Shown: positions 36,072 to 43,220 of the stretch, in pieces
How positions within the stretch are numbered: position 1 is the stretch's first letter
How the letters are laid out: the number at the start of each line of letters is the position of its first letter
Assembly (NCBI GenBank): GCA_903858815.1
Contig: CAIOKE010000326.1
Coordinates: 1 to 64,000, forward strand
DNA from: an uncultured Planctomycetaceae bacterium
GTDB taxonomy: Bacteria; Planctomycetota; Planctomycetia; Planctomycetales; Planctomycetaceae
Reading direction: 5' to 3'
DNA: 64,000 bases
Program-made: the position numbers and the translations under genes
Notes under the pieces: generated by a model
The model's database searches: none
Told to the model about the DNA's origin: nothing
What the model saw: the letters and a program-made list of their open reading frames with translations, nothing else

Positions 36072-37094
36072 ATGGATTTCAGATCAGGGCTCACTGCAGG
36101 GGCGGGGAACAGGTCTATGGAAGCGCAGGCATTTGACAATTCGGCAGGGTCTCCTGTGATCCGACGACGGCTTGGGCGGGGATTGAGTGCATTGCTGGGT
36201 AATGGTGCAGAGGCGGACAGTCAGGATTCGCCTGGGGTGATTCCAATGCATCAGCCGTCAGCCGCGCCGGCTCCGGGAGCAGATGATATTGCGCTGGAGA
36301 TGATCGAACGCAGTCCTTCTCAGCCACGGCGGGACTTTGACCAGGCAGCGATTGATGAGCTGGCAGACAGTATTCGGCGTCATGGAATGCTGCAGCCGCT
36401 GCTGGTGCGGAAGCGTGAGGACGGTGGTCCCGGATACCAGCTGATTGCTGGCGAGCGTCGCTGGCGGGCAGCACAGCAGATTGGTCTGGAGCGAGTCCCG
36501 TGTCGGGTGATTCAGTTTACTGATCGGCAGGCTTCCGAGGCCGCTCTGGAAGAAAATCTGAAGCGTGAAGACCTGAATGTGCTGGAGAAGGCGCTGGCGT
36601 TTCGGGAGTATCTGGATCGATTCGGTGGAACGATTGAGGATCTGGCTCGGCAGCTCAGTATGAGTCGGGCCAATGTCAGCAACATCATGCGTCTGCTGGA
36701 GCTTCCAGAGGCCGTTCAGCTGCTGGTGCGATCTGATCGGCTGAGTGCCGGCCATGCTCGAGCGATGCTTCCTTTGTCTGCTGCCCAGCAATGCCAGCTG
36801 GCCGAGCAGATAGAAAAGGATCAGCTGTCGGTCCGTCGTGTTGAAGAAATCGTACGAGAGCTGCTGGCGCAGACTGAGTCAACAGTGGAAACAACAGCAG
36901 CACAGGAGACGGCAGTGGCTGAATCACCTGAGCTGTCCAATCATGTGCTGTCTCTGCAGACAGCTCTGAGAGATGTGCTTGGAGCGAAGATCGAGATTCG
37001 CCTGAAGAAGAACGATATCGGGCAGATAGTGATTCACTTTCGCGGCAATGATGACTTTGAAAGGCTTGTCGGACGCCTGCGAAAAGCGTCCTGA
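36072..37094 (+). CDS. parB: Chromosome partitioning protein ParB
   Basis: CTP-dependent DNA clamp that loads at parS sites and aids origin segregation. About 340 residues. The hallmark RRRLGRGLSALLG is present near the N-terminus. The ParB/Srx domain has QPRRDFDQAAIDELADSIRRHG, then LLVRKREDGGPGYQLIAGERRWRAAQ (GERRWRA is diagnostic), AALEENLKREDLNVLEKALAF, and the helix-turn-helix ARQLSMSRANVSNIMRLLELP. The C-terminal dimer region ends DDFERLVGRLRK. Start ATG 36072 was chosen over ATG 36117, which would drop 15 residues but also fits. parA is not adjacent. The downstream YggU-family gene follows by 26 bases. Confidence 0.93.
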   Translation: MDFRSGLTAGAGNRSMEAQAFDNSAGSPVIRRRLGRGLSALLGNGAEADSQDSPGVIPMHQPSAAPAPGADDIALEMIERSPSQPRRDFDQAAIDELADSIRRHGMLQPLLVRKREDGGPGYQLIAGERRWRAAQQIGLERVPCRVIQFTDRQASEAALEENLKREDLNVLEKALAFREYLDRFGGTIEDLARQLSMSRANVSNIMRLLELPEAVQLLVRSDRLSAGHARAMLPLSAAQQCQLAEQIEKDQLSVRRVEEIVRELLAQTESTVETTAAQETAVAESPELSNHVLSLQTALRDVLGAKIEIRLKKNDIGQIVIHFRGNDDFERLVGRLRKAS

Positions 37095-37120
37095 ATGCAC
37101 TCCGGTGTCTGGGGACAACA

Positions 37121-37435
37121 GTGACAGGCGTTTCGATTGCAGTCTCAGTTCATTCGCAGGGGGTTGTCATACGTCTGCATGTGCAGCCCGGTGCGCGAAG
37201 GACCGCTGTTGGTGGGCTGCATGGTGAGCGGTTGCGGGTTGCTGTGGCTGAAGCACCAGAGAAGGGGCGGGCTACTGAGGCAGTGCTGCGATTAGTGGCT
37301 GATAGTCTGCAGTTGCCAGTGGCGGCAGTGTCGCTGCTGCGTGGCGCAACAGCTCGTCAGAAGGACGTTCTGGTAACCGGACTTTCACTGTCTGAAGTGG
37401 TGGCACGGCTGCAGGCCGTGATCGGGCCAGCCTGA
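37121..37435 (+). CDS. DUF167/YggU family protein
   Basis: 104 residues, GTG start. The family core is visible: IRLHVQPGARRTAVGGLHGERLRVAV, then APEKGRATEAVLRLVADSL and VSLLRGATARQKDVLVTGL. The fold is a small alpha/beta domain; the molecular role of the family is not established. It follows parB by 26 bases on the same strand and is probably co-transcribed. A dyad at 37447-37468 ends the unit. Confidence 0.9.
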   Translation: MTGVSIAVSVHSQGVVIRLHVQPGARRTAVGGLHGERLRVAVAEAPEKGRATEAVLRLVADSLQLPVAAVSLLRGATARQKDVLVTGLSLSEVVARLQAVIGPA

Positions 37436-37446
37436 AAAACGAAAGA

Positions 37447-37468
37447 CTCGCTGACGATCGTCAGCGAG
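37447..37468. terminator. Bidirectional terminator hairpin
   Basis: A perfect 22-base palindrome (CTCGCTGACGA/TCGTCAGCGAG) lies between convergent genes. The minus-strand transcript has the better tail, a T-rich TCTTTCGTTTTTC after the stem. On the plus strand only CCTTTGC follows, so it probably serves mainly the cupredoxin gene. Confidence 0.65.
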
Positions 37469-37502
37469 CCTTTGCAGAGGTGCGTTTTCGAAAGTTCCGA
37501 AA

Positions 37503-38267
37503 TTACTTCAGTGAACCCTTCTTCAGAGCGTCACCGCTGACTTCCACTGCCTTCTGTGGATTGTCGCCAGCCTTCACCTTCACGGTGTACTTGCGATTGA
37601 TGTAGCCGACCTTTTCATGCCAGATACGGAATTCGTGATCGCCTGCCGGCAGGTTCGGAATTGTGAATTTACCATCGGCATCGGTCACTGCGGCATACGG
37701 ATGATCAACAGCCAGCCAGTAGGCGGTCATCCACGGGTGGAAGTCACAGGCCACTTTAAAAGGCAGAATCTCTGCGGCCTTGATGGCAATCTTCTGGCCG
37801 CTGCCCCTGGCTGTGGCAGGAGCGATCAGAACGTTAGTGCCCGCATTCTTCAGTGGATAGGTGTGTGTATTGTGAGCAACTGCGTCGCCGGAGATGACTT
37901 CCACAGTCTGACCTGTGCGAGCAATCAGGGCGTGTGGGCTGAAGACACAGTTCTTCTGGTCGAACACAACCGTTGCCGGATCGGCGTCCTTCAGATCCGG
38001 ATGAATGCTTTTCGGCGCCTTGGAAAGGTACACGAAGACATTCGCGAGCCCTTTGCTGGTGGGGTTAATAACGAGATCATCTTTATAGGTGTCAGCCGCT
38101 GCGCAGACTTCCTTGTCCTTAATGTCTGCGCCCTGCTTGTGCAGCAGTTCCGCAGCGGGAACGTTACCGGACACAATCACCTGACCGGTGACTGTTCCCC
38201 AGTCATCTGCGGCAGCAGATGCGAAGGGAGCGACGCACAGAATGGCCGACAACAGGATCTTCTTCAT
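37503..38267 (-). CDS. Exported blue-copper (plastocyanin-like) protein
   Basis: 254 residues with a signal peptide (LLSAILCVAPFASAAA). A cupredoxin site is visible: first His at 122 or 125 (AHNTHTYP) and the CDFHPWM loop giving Cys 164, His 167 and Met 170, the C-x2-H-x2-M type-1 copper arrangement. The C-terminal third has a carboxypeptidase-regulatory-like domain (VTDADGKFTIPNLPAGDHEFRIWHE). Family members of this combined type are common in planctomycetes and probably act in periplasmic electron transfer. ATG 38267 is the start of a clean signal peptide; the longer frame is not. AAAGAAAAG precedes it. The terminator at 37447 follows. Confidence 0.85.
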   Translation of the reverse strand: MKKILLSAILCVAPFASAAADDWGTVTGQVIVSGNVPAAELLHKQGADIKDKEVCAAADTYKDDLVINPTSKGLANVFVYLSKAPKSIHPDLKDADPATVVFDQKNCVFSPHALIARTGQTVEVISGDAVAHNTHTYPLKNAGTNVLIAPATARGSGQKIAIKAAEILPFKVACDFHPWMTAYWLAVDHPYAAVTDADGKFTIPNLPAGDHEFRIWHEKVGYINRKYTVKVKAGDNPQKAVEVSGDALKKGSLK

Positions 38268-38571
38268 GTCTTTTCTTTCGGAATGAACGCGGACGGTGCC
38301 CACAGAATGGGGGTCTGTCTTTGCAGGACCAAACCTGCATCCATGTCAGAACAAACCGCTGAATGGCACTGTCGTTCACTGAATTTATACGGCTGTATCG
38401 GTCAGAAGTCGAATTCCTCTGTTTTTTGGCTGCAGTGGGCTTCGTGGATTGCCAGTGTTGGGAGTCTATGGAATCGGTCTGTGTCGGTATGACAGATGTA
38501 CTGTGACTGGATGTGCGGATTTGGCGCGGGTGTGTGACGGATTTGCCGTCAATTTGAGCCACGGTGGGCTG
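38268..38571. other. Spacer upstream of the cupredoxin gene
   Basis: 304 bases between yraN and the cupredoxin gene, both leftward. It contains one possible minus-strand promoter (38384-38413). Nothing else was recognised. Confidence 0.5.
38384..38413 (-). promoter_or_regulatory. Possible promoter for the cupredoxin gene
   Basis: On the minus strand: TTCGAC, an 18-base spacer, then TATAAA. The -10 box is close to consensus and the -35 is moderate. It would start transcription about 110 bases before the gene. Confidence 0.4.
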
Positions 38572-38964
38572 TTAGTACATTTGTCCACGGCTGTTCGGTT
38601 CGAACGCGGCCGGGTAGTGTGTGATCTGGGGTTGCTGTTGATCTTTGGGCCAGAGTATTGAGATGACATCAAGGCGACAGCGGCATTCGAGGCGTCGGTT
38701 TTGTTTCAGCCACGCCAGTGCGGCACGAGCCATGCGGTTCTGACGTTTCCTGTCGACTGCTTCAAATGGCAGCCCAGCCTGATCAGACGATCGAGTTTTG
38801 ACCTCAACAAAGACAGTGGTGTCACCGTCTTCGGCGATGACGTCAATTTCTCCGAAGCTGTTGCGATGGCGGGTATCCAGAATCTTCAGGCCCTTCGATC
38901 GCAGGAACTGCACTGCGGCTTTTTCACCCAGACTTCCAAGTTTGCCGGATTGTGATTCCGCCAT
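38572..38964 (-). CDS. YraN/UPF0102 family protein
   Basis: 130 residues of the PD-(D/E)xK nuclease-like UPF0102 group. Diagnostic segments are GEKAAVQFLRSKGLKILDTRHR, then FGEIDVIAEDGDTTVFVEVKTRSS (GEID and EVKTR carry the nuclease-like acidic and Lys residues), and KRQNRMARAALAWL. The biological role is not firmly established. It starts 11 bases after the DUF1501 gene on the same strand. Confidence 0.9.
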   Translation of the reverse strand: MAESQSGKLGSLGEKAAVQFLRSKGLKILDTRHRNSFGEIDVIAEDGDTTVFVEVKTRSSDQAGLPFEAVDRKRQNRMARAALAWLKQNRRLECRCRLDVISILWPKDQQQPQITHYPAAFEPNSRGQMY

Positions 38965-38975
38965 GACCGGGACCT

Positions 38976-40373
38976 TCAGCTGAGAATCTCTTTCAGGACT
39001 GTTCCGTGAACATCGGTCAGTCGCATGTCTCGACCTCCGAATCGGTAGGTCAGTTTCTGGTGATCGACGCCCATCAGGTGCAGCATTGTGGCATGCAGGT
39101 CATGAATTTCTGCGCGGTCCTGAACGGCTTTGTAGCCGAATTCGTCGGTTGCACCGTAGATGGTGCCACCCTTGATCCCGCCGCCGGCCATCCACAGTGA
39201 AAAGCCGAACGGATTGTGGTCACGACCGTCACTGCCCTGAGCGAAGGGTGTTCGGCCAAATTCACCTGACCAGACGACCAGAGTACGATTGAGCAGTCCG
39301 CGCTGTTTCAGATCGGTCAGCAGGGCCGAGATGGGTTTATCGACGGAGCGAGCATTTTTCGTGTGTCCGTCAACAAGATTACTGTGCTGGTCCCAGCGAT
39401 CTCCGTTTCCGGCCGGACAGGTCAGTTCGATGAATCGAACACCACGTTCCACAAGGCGACGTGCCAGCAGGCATTCCCGGGCAAATGTGCGAGTATTAGG
39501 GAATTCATCGGACAAGCCGTACAGATCCTGAGTTTCTTTGGTTTCATCTTTCAGATCCATCAGGTCCGGCACAGCCAGCTGCATGCGGGCCGCCAGTTCA
39601 TAGTTACGAATGGCCGATTCAATCTGATCGTCGTTTCCGAAGCGGTCCACACTGGCGAGGTCGAGACTGCGAATGAAGTCCAGTTTGCGCCGTTGCAGAC
39701 CGTTGGCTGTTTCCTGCGGTCTGATATCCGAGACCGGAGGATCCCCGGGACCAAAAACGGACCCCTGAAAGCTGGCGGGCAGGAAACCACTGCCGAAATT
39801 ATCAAGCCCACCAGGCGGGATCAGACCACCATTCAGGATGACGAAATGTGGCAGGTCCTGGCATTCAGATCCCAGTCCATACCCGAACCACGCGCCCATG
39901 GATGGGCGTCCCTGCAGACCCGATCCGGTGTGCAGGAAATAATTGGCATTTGTGTGTTCGGGGAATGCAGACGTCATGGACCTGACGATCGCCATATCGT
40001 CCACGTGTCTGGCCATCTCAGGGAACAGATCACTGACCGGAATGCCGCTTTGGCCGTAATTCTGGAATTTCCACGGGCTGGCGAGCGTGTTACCGATGTT
40101 GTTGAACTGTGTCGGTTCGATCTTTGCCGGGAATGGCTGACCATTGCGACGATCCAGCTCGGGTTTGGGATCGAATGAGTCCACCTGGGAGACCCCGCCA
40201 TCCATGTACAGGAAGATCACACTGAGTGCTTTGGGGGTGAAGTCCGTCTTCTGTTTTTCGCCTGCCAGCAGGTGAGCAGCGGCGACCGAGCCAAAGCCAC
40301 AGGCTGCGCGAGACAGAAGAGTGCGGCGAGAGCTTCTGAAGCGAACGGTACAACCCGAATATCCGGCAGTCAT
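38976..40373 (-). CDS. DUF1501 domain protein, Tat-exported
   Basis: Third DUF1501 paralogue, 465 residues. The start MTAGYSGCTVRFRSS leads directly to a twin-arginine signal (RRTLLSRAACGFGSVAAAHLL); upstream codons are Gln/His-rich and were excluded. Signature pieces are FLYMDGGVSQVDSFDPKPELD, GLGSECQDLPHFVILNGG, VVWSGEFGRTPFAQG and GRDHNPFGFSLWMAGGGIKGG, with the usual LTDVHGTVLKEIL ending. It resembles the 9130-10590 protein more closely than the 2520-3893 one in length and landmarks. It is followed by yraN. Confidence 0.92.
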   Translation of the reverse strand: MTAGYSGCTVRFRSSRRTLLSRAACGFGSVAAAHLLAGEKQKTDFTPKALSVIFLYMDGGVSQVDSFDPKPELDRRNGQPFPAKIEPTQFNNIGNTLASPWKFQNYGQSGIPVSDLFPEMARHVDDMAIVRSMTSAFPEHTNANYFLHTGSGLQGRPSMGAWFGYGLGSECQDLPHFVILNGGLIPPGGLDNFGSGFLPASFQGSVFGPGDPPVSDIRPQETANGLQRRKLDFIRSLDLASVDRFGNDDQIESAIRNYELAARMQLAVPDLMDLKDETKETQDLYGLSDEFPNTRTFARECLLARRLVERGVRFIELTCPAGNGDRWDQHSNLVDGHTKNARSVDKPISALLTDLKQRGLLNRTLVVWSGEFGRTPFAQGSDGRDHNPFGFSLWMAGGGIKGGTIYGATDEFGYKAVQDRAEIHDLHATMLHLMGVDHQKLTYRFGGRDMRLTDVHGTVLKEILS

Positions 40374-40499
40374 GAGACGATCCCTGCATTGGTGACTTTC
40401 AGAATGCCTGAATGCTGCAGGCATCTGCTGTTCTATTCTCACTGCTCAACCGCCGGCTGGCAACACTGCAATCCAAAAACAAATAACCGTTCGGCAGGT

Positions 40500-41399
40500 T
40501 CAGGTAAACAGCGCGGATTTTGCAGTGCTTGAGATGGCCAGTACCGCGGGATGGCGAATCCGACGCTCCACCGAAATTGCATAGAAATGCTCGACAACCC
40601 CGTCCAGTTCTCCGGCAAGCTCAACCTCGTACTGACGACAGATCTCATCTGCAATCGCCAGCGTTCCGGGAAACAGTCCTTCCCCCGTCTGTCCAAAGGC
40701 CTTCAACAGAGCCTTGTCATCAAATTCACCGCGAATTCGCGGGGTCAGGTCATGAAGCTGCAGCCAGGATTCGAGGGACCTGCGCAGTGCTGTGTTTCGC
40801 CCGGGTAAAAGCAACGGGACGCGATTCAGCGACTTCGGAAAGTCCCTTCGCACGCGAGCGACCAGCTGGGGGGTACCAAACAAACCCACTCCGGATTGTC
40901 CCAGCAGATGATTGAATGCCCGCACTCCACCGGCGGGTGTCAGCGGAGAGTCCGAGAGTACCAGATCGACGGAATGTCGGCCCAATTCGGTCAACAGCGT
41001 ACTCAGATCATTTTCGACACAGACAAGTCGCAGGTCCGCAGAAAGTTGCAGAGCGGGTTCCAGCAGCCGTCGCACCATCAGCTTCGGCATGGCATCAGCA
41101 ACTCCTGCGACAAACTTTGAGCCGGGAGCCGGTTCCCCGGTTCGCAGAGCATCCGTCATTTCACGTCCCAGCGAAAAAATCTGTTCGGCATATCGGAAAA
41201 CCGTGCGGCCGGTTTCGGTGAGTTCCAGTCTTCGTCCCGTGCGTCGAAAAAGTTTCTGCTGCAGCGACTGTTCAAGCTGCTGCAGCTGCGTGCTGATGGC
41301 CGGTTGTCCCACATGCAGCAGTCTGGACGCCTGCTGAATCGTGCCTTCGCGAGCGACAATCCAGAAGTAGTGCAGGTGATGGTAGTTCAGCCACGTCAT
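40500..41399 (-). CDS. nhaR: LysR-family regulator, NhaR-like
   Basis: Transcriptional regulator, 299 residues. The opening WLNYHHLHYFWIVAREGTIQQAS is characteristic of the NhaR group, which in E. coli activates the sodium/proton antiporter gene nhaA. The LysR helix-turn-helix (LLHVGQPAISTQLQQLEQSL) and a substrate-binding domain follow, with GVADAMPKLMVRRLLEPAL, HSVDLVLSDSP, LLLPGRNTALRRSLESWL and GEFDDKALLKAFGQTGEG, which closely track the E. coli protein. No antiporter gene lies nearby, so the regulon here is unknown. Inverted repeats between its start and the divergent neighbour are likely operators. Confidence 0.85.
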   Translation of the reverse strand: MTWLNYHHLHYFWIVAREGTIQQASRLLHVGQPAISTQLQQLEQSLQQKLFRRTGRRLELTETGRTVFRYAEQIFSLGREMTDALRTGEPAPGSKFVAGVADAMPKLMVRRLLEPALQLSADLRLVCVENDLSTLLTELGRHSVDLVLSDSPLTPAGGVRAFNHLLGQSGVGLFGTPQLVARVRRDFPKSLNRVPLLLPGRNTALRRSLESWLQLHDLTPRIRGEFDDKALLKAFGQTGEGLFPGTLAIADEICRQYEVELAGELDGVVEHFYAISVERRIRHPAVLAISSTAKSALFT

Positions 41400-41425
41400 A
41401 CGCTGTTCCTGACAATTCGATTTTA

Positions 41426-41460
41426 TTGAAGTATCAATTCAAAACTTTGAAATAGTCAAA
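41426..41460. promoter_or_regulatory. Possible LysR-type operator (two dyads)
   Basis: TTGAA-N7-TTCAA at 41426-41442 and TTTGA-N5-TCAAA at 41446-41460 sit side by side upstream of the NhaR-like gene. The second contains a T-N11-A core, the usual LysR-box form. The region is AT-rich compared with its surroundings. Autoregulation is a reasonable guess. Confidence 0.5.
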
Positions 41461-41534
41461 TGTTACGGCGAGCGTATTGTGTTGTCGATGGTGAACTCCG
41501 AGTTATCTCAGGACTCTGATTGAGGAGCAGATCG

Positions 41535-41789
41535 ATGCACGATCGCGTGTTTACGAGTGGCAGGCACGGTTATCGAGGCGTGCCGTTTACGGATGAACTG
41601 AGCGTCGCTGCGGATGCGCTGCTGCAGCGAGTGTCATACCGTCGCAGAGCGCTGGAGGCAGCCACATCCACTCGCGGTGCGCAGCGCACAGAACTGCTGT
41701 TGTTGACGCTGCGTGAGTCCAGCGGTGCGGGTGGGCAGGTTTCTGCTCAGTATCGCGCAGCCGCGGGACGTGAAGACGATATTGACTGA
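41535..41789 (+). CDS. Small basic protein of unknown function
   Basis: 84 residues, MHDRVFTSGRHGYRGVPFTDELS. GAGGAG lies at good distance before the ATG. Composition is Arg/Ala-rich with YRRRALEAAT and an acidic end (REDDID). No known family is recognised. It is divergent from the NhaR-like gene and 62 bases upstream of the HPF-like gene, so the two may be co-transcribed. Confidence 0.5.
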   Translation: MHDRVFTSGRHGYRGVPFTDELSVAADALLQRVSYRRRALEAATSTRGAQRTELLLLTLRESSGAGGQVSAQYRAAAGREDDID

Positions 41790-41851
41790 ACAGGTATCTG
41801 CAGAGCTGGGTGTTCTGCGGTTTCAATTCTGCTGCAGGAAAGGTGTGTGCG

Positions 41852-42202
41852 ATGCAGTTTCAGCTGGTGGAAGATGGGGTTCGGCTCAGGGATTCACAGC
41901 GTGAGTTCGTTGAGCGTCGGCTGTTGTTTGCTCTGGGGCGATTTGCGGATCGTATTCGTCAGGTCGTGGTACGATTCAGTGATCTGAATGGTCCTCGAGG
42001 AGGCCCGGGGTTGCAGTGTCTGTTGTCGATATCCGTCAGTGGCTGCCGTGATTTACTGGTCACTTCGGGTGGAGCGACCGTGGAGGGGGCTGCTTCTGAA
42101 TGCTTCGCACGTGGCGGTCGCAGTCTTGCGCGGCGATTGATGCGGCGTCGTGCCGGACGTCGTGATGGCAATGCCGCTGTAGCGACACCACGAAGGCACT
42201 GA
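41852..42202 (+). CDS. HPF/RaiA-like ribosome-associated protein
   Basis: 116 residues. The fold of the sigma-54-modulation/S30EA family is suggested by MQFQLVEDGVRLRDSQREFVERRLLFALGRFADRIRQVVVRFSDLNGPRGG, followed by a strand-rich CLLSISVSG segment and an Arg-rich end (RRLMRRRAGRR). Related bacterial proteins bind the decoding centre of idle ribosomes. The strongly basic C-terminus fits RNA binding. The ATG at 41852 fits the domain. A strong intrinsic terminator follows 13 bases after the stop codon. Confidence 0.7.
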   Translation: MQFQLVEDGVRLRDSQREFVERRLLFALGRFADRIRQVVVRFSDLNGPRGGPGLQCLLSISVSGCRDLLVTSGGATVEGAASECFARGGRSLARRLMRRRAGRRDGNAAVATPRRH

Positions 42203-42214
42203 CGGAGAGGGGGA

Positions 42215-42253
42215 GCCGACCGACAGGAGGGAATTCTGTCGGTCGGCATTTTT
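42215..42253 (+). terminator. Intrinsic terminator after the HPF-like gene
   Basis: GCCGACCGACAG pairs with CTGTCGGTCGGC (12 pairs, nine-base loop), followed by ATTTTT. It lies 40 bases before the terC-family gene, so it ends the upstream unit or attenuates entry into the TerC gene. Confidence 0.85.
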
Positions 42254-42293
42254 GGGGCGCGTGATTCCAACTGCTGGGGCCGAGGTGAGTCTG

Positions 42294-43220
42294 ATGATGT
42301 CCGGTTGGGCGTGGATTGGTTTTGGCCTGTTTCTGCTGCTGATGCTTTCAGCCGATCTGGGGATCTGGCATCGTCGTCCTCGGATTCCACGATTTCGCGA
42401 AGCGATCTTGTGGAGTCTTCTGTGGGCTGGTCTGGCCCTGATCTTTTCGGGAGGTCTGCTTTTTTGGATCGGCAGTCAGACAGCGACTGAGTTTTTGACT
42501 GCATGGCTGATCGAGAAATCACTGAGCATAGATAATGTGTTTGTCTTCACACTGATTTTTCAGTCACTGCGGGTACCTTGCGAACTGCAGCATCGTGTGC
42601 TGTTCTGGGGTGTTTGCGGAGCATTACTGCTGAGATTTGCGATGATCATGGCTGGCCTTGAGCTGCTGGAAGCGGTGCACTGGCTGGTCTATCTGTTTGG
42701 AATACAGCTGATGGTGGCGGCGGTTGGGATGATCAGGAATGGAGGCGTGTCGCAATCAATGCGTGTACCATGGCTGATCAGGAAACTGCAGCAGGCAGTG
42801 CCGACGACAGCCGATCTGTGTGGCGATCGATTTCTGCTGCGTGGACCGGCAGGCTGGATGGCAACACCTCTGTTGTGGGCTCTGCTGATGGCGGAGTGGT
42901 CTGATCTGATCTTTGCGATAGATTCGATTCCGGTTGTGCTGTCAGTATCTCGAGACCCGTTTGTCGTATTCACATCGAATGCGTTTGCAATTCTGGGGCT
43001 GAGATCCCTGTATTTTGCAGTCAGTGGGCTGCTGGAACGCTGCCGAAATCTGCATTACGGTCTGGCGGCACTGCTGGGGTTCGCCGGCCTCAAGATGCTG
43101 GTTTCCGGATTTATGCCTGTTCCGCCGGCAGTCAGTCTGGCGATCGTTCTGCTGATCATCTTACTCAGCCTGCTGATATTCAGAAGGGAGGCTGTTCATA
43201 TTCATCAGGCTGCGAGCTGA
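42294..43220 (+). CDS. TerC/Alx family integral membrane protein
   Basis: 308 residues with about nine hydrophobic segments. TerC family landmarks are EKSLSIDNVFVFTLIF and EWSDLIFAIDSIPVVLSVS, which hold the conserved acidic residues of metal transport, and the FLTAWLIEKS segment before the first. Relatives such as Alx export manganese, and others are linked to tellurite resistance; the substrate here is not known. Start is ATG 42294 or the adjacent 42297 after GAGGTGA. The 3' end overlaps the uvrD-like gene on the opposite strand by 41 bases. Confidence 0.9.
   Translation: MMSGWAWIGFGLFLLLMLSADLGIWHRRPRIPRFREAILWSLLWAGLALIFSGGLLFWIGSQTATEFLTAWLIEKSLSIDNVFVFTLIFQSLRVPCELQHRVLFWGVCGALLLRFAMIMAGLELLEAVHWLVYLFGIQLMVAAVGMIRNGGVSQSMRVPWLIRKLQQAVPTTADLCGDRFLLRGPAGWMATPLLWALLMAEWSDLIFAIDSIPVVLSVSRDPFVVFTSNAFAILGLRSLYFAVSGLLERCRNLHYGLAALLGFAGLKMLVSGFMPVPPAVSLAIVLLIILLSLLIFRREAVHIHQAAS

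Noticed and set aside
39363-40178. Plus-strand open frame of 271 codons opposite the third DUF1501 gene
   Set aside because: It mirrors the DUF1501 coding sequence, has no recognisable motif and no ribosome-binding site.
42203-42293. Manganese riboswitch before the TerC-family gene
   Set aside because: The region holds only an intrinsic terminator and is too short; no yybP-ykoY-like conserved sequence is visible.
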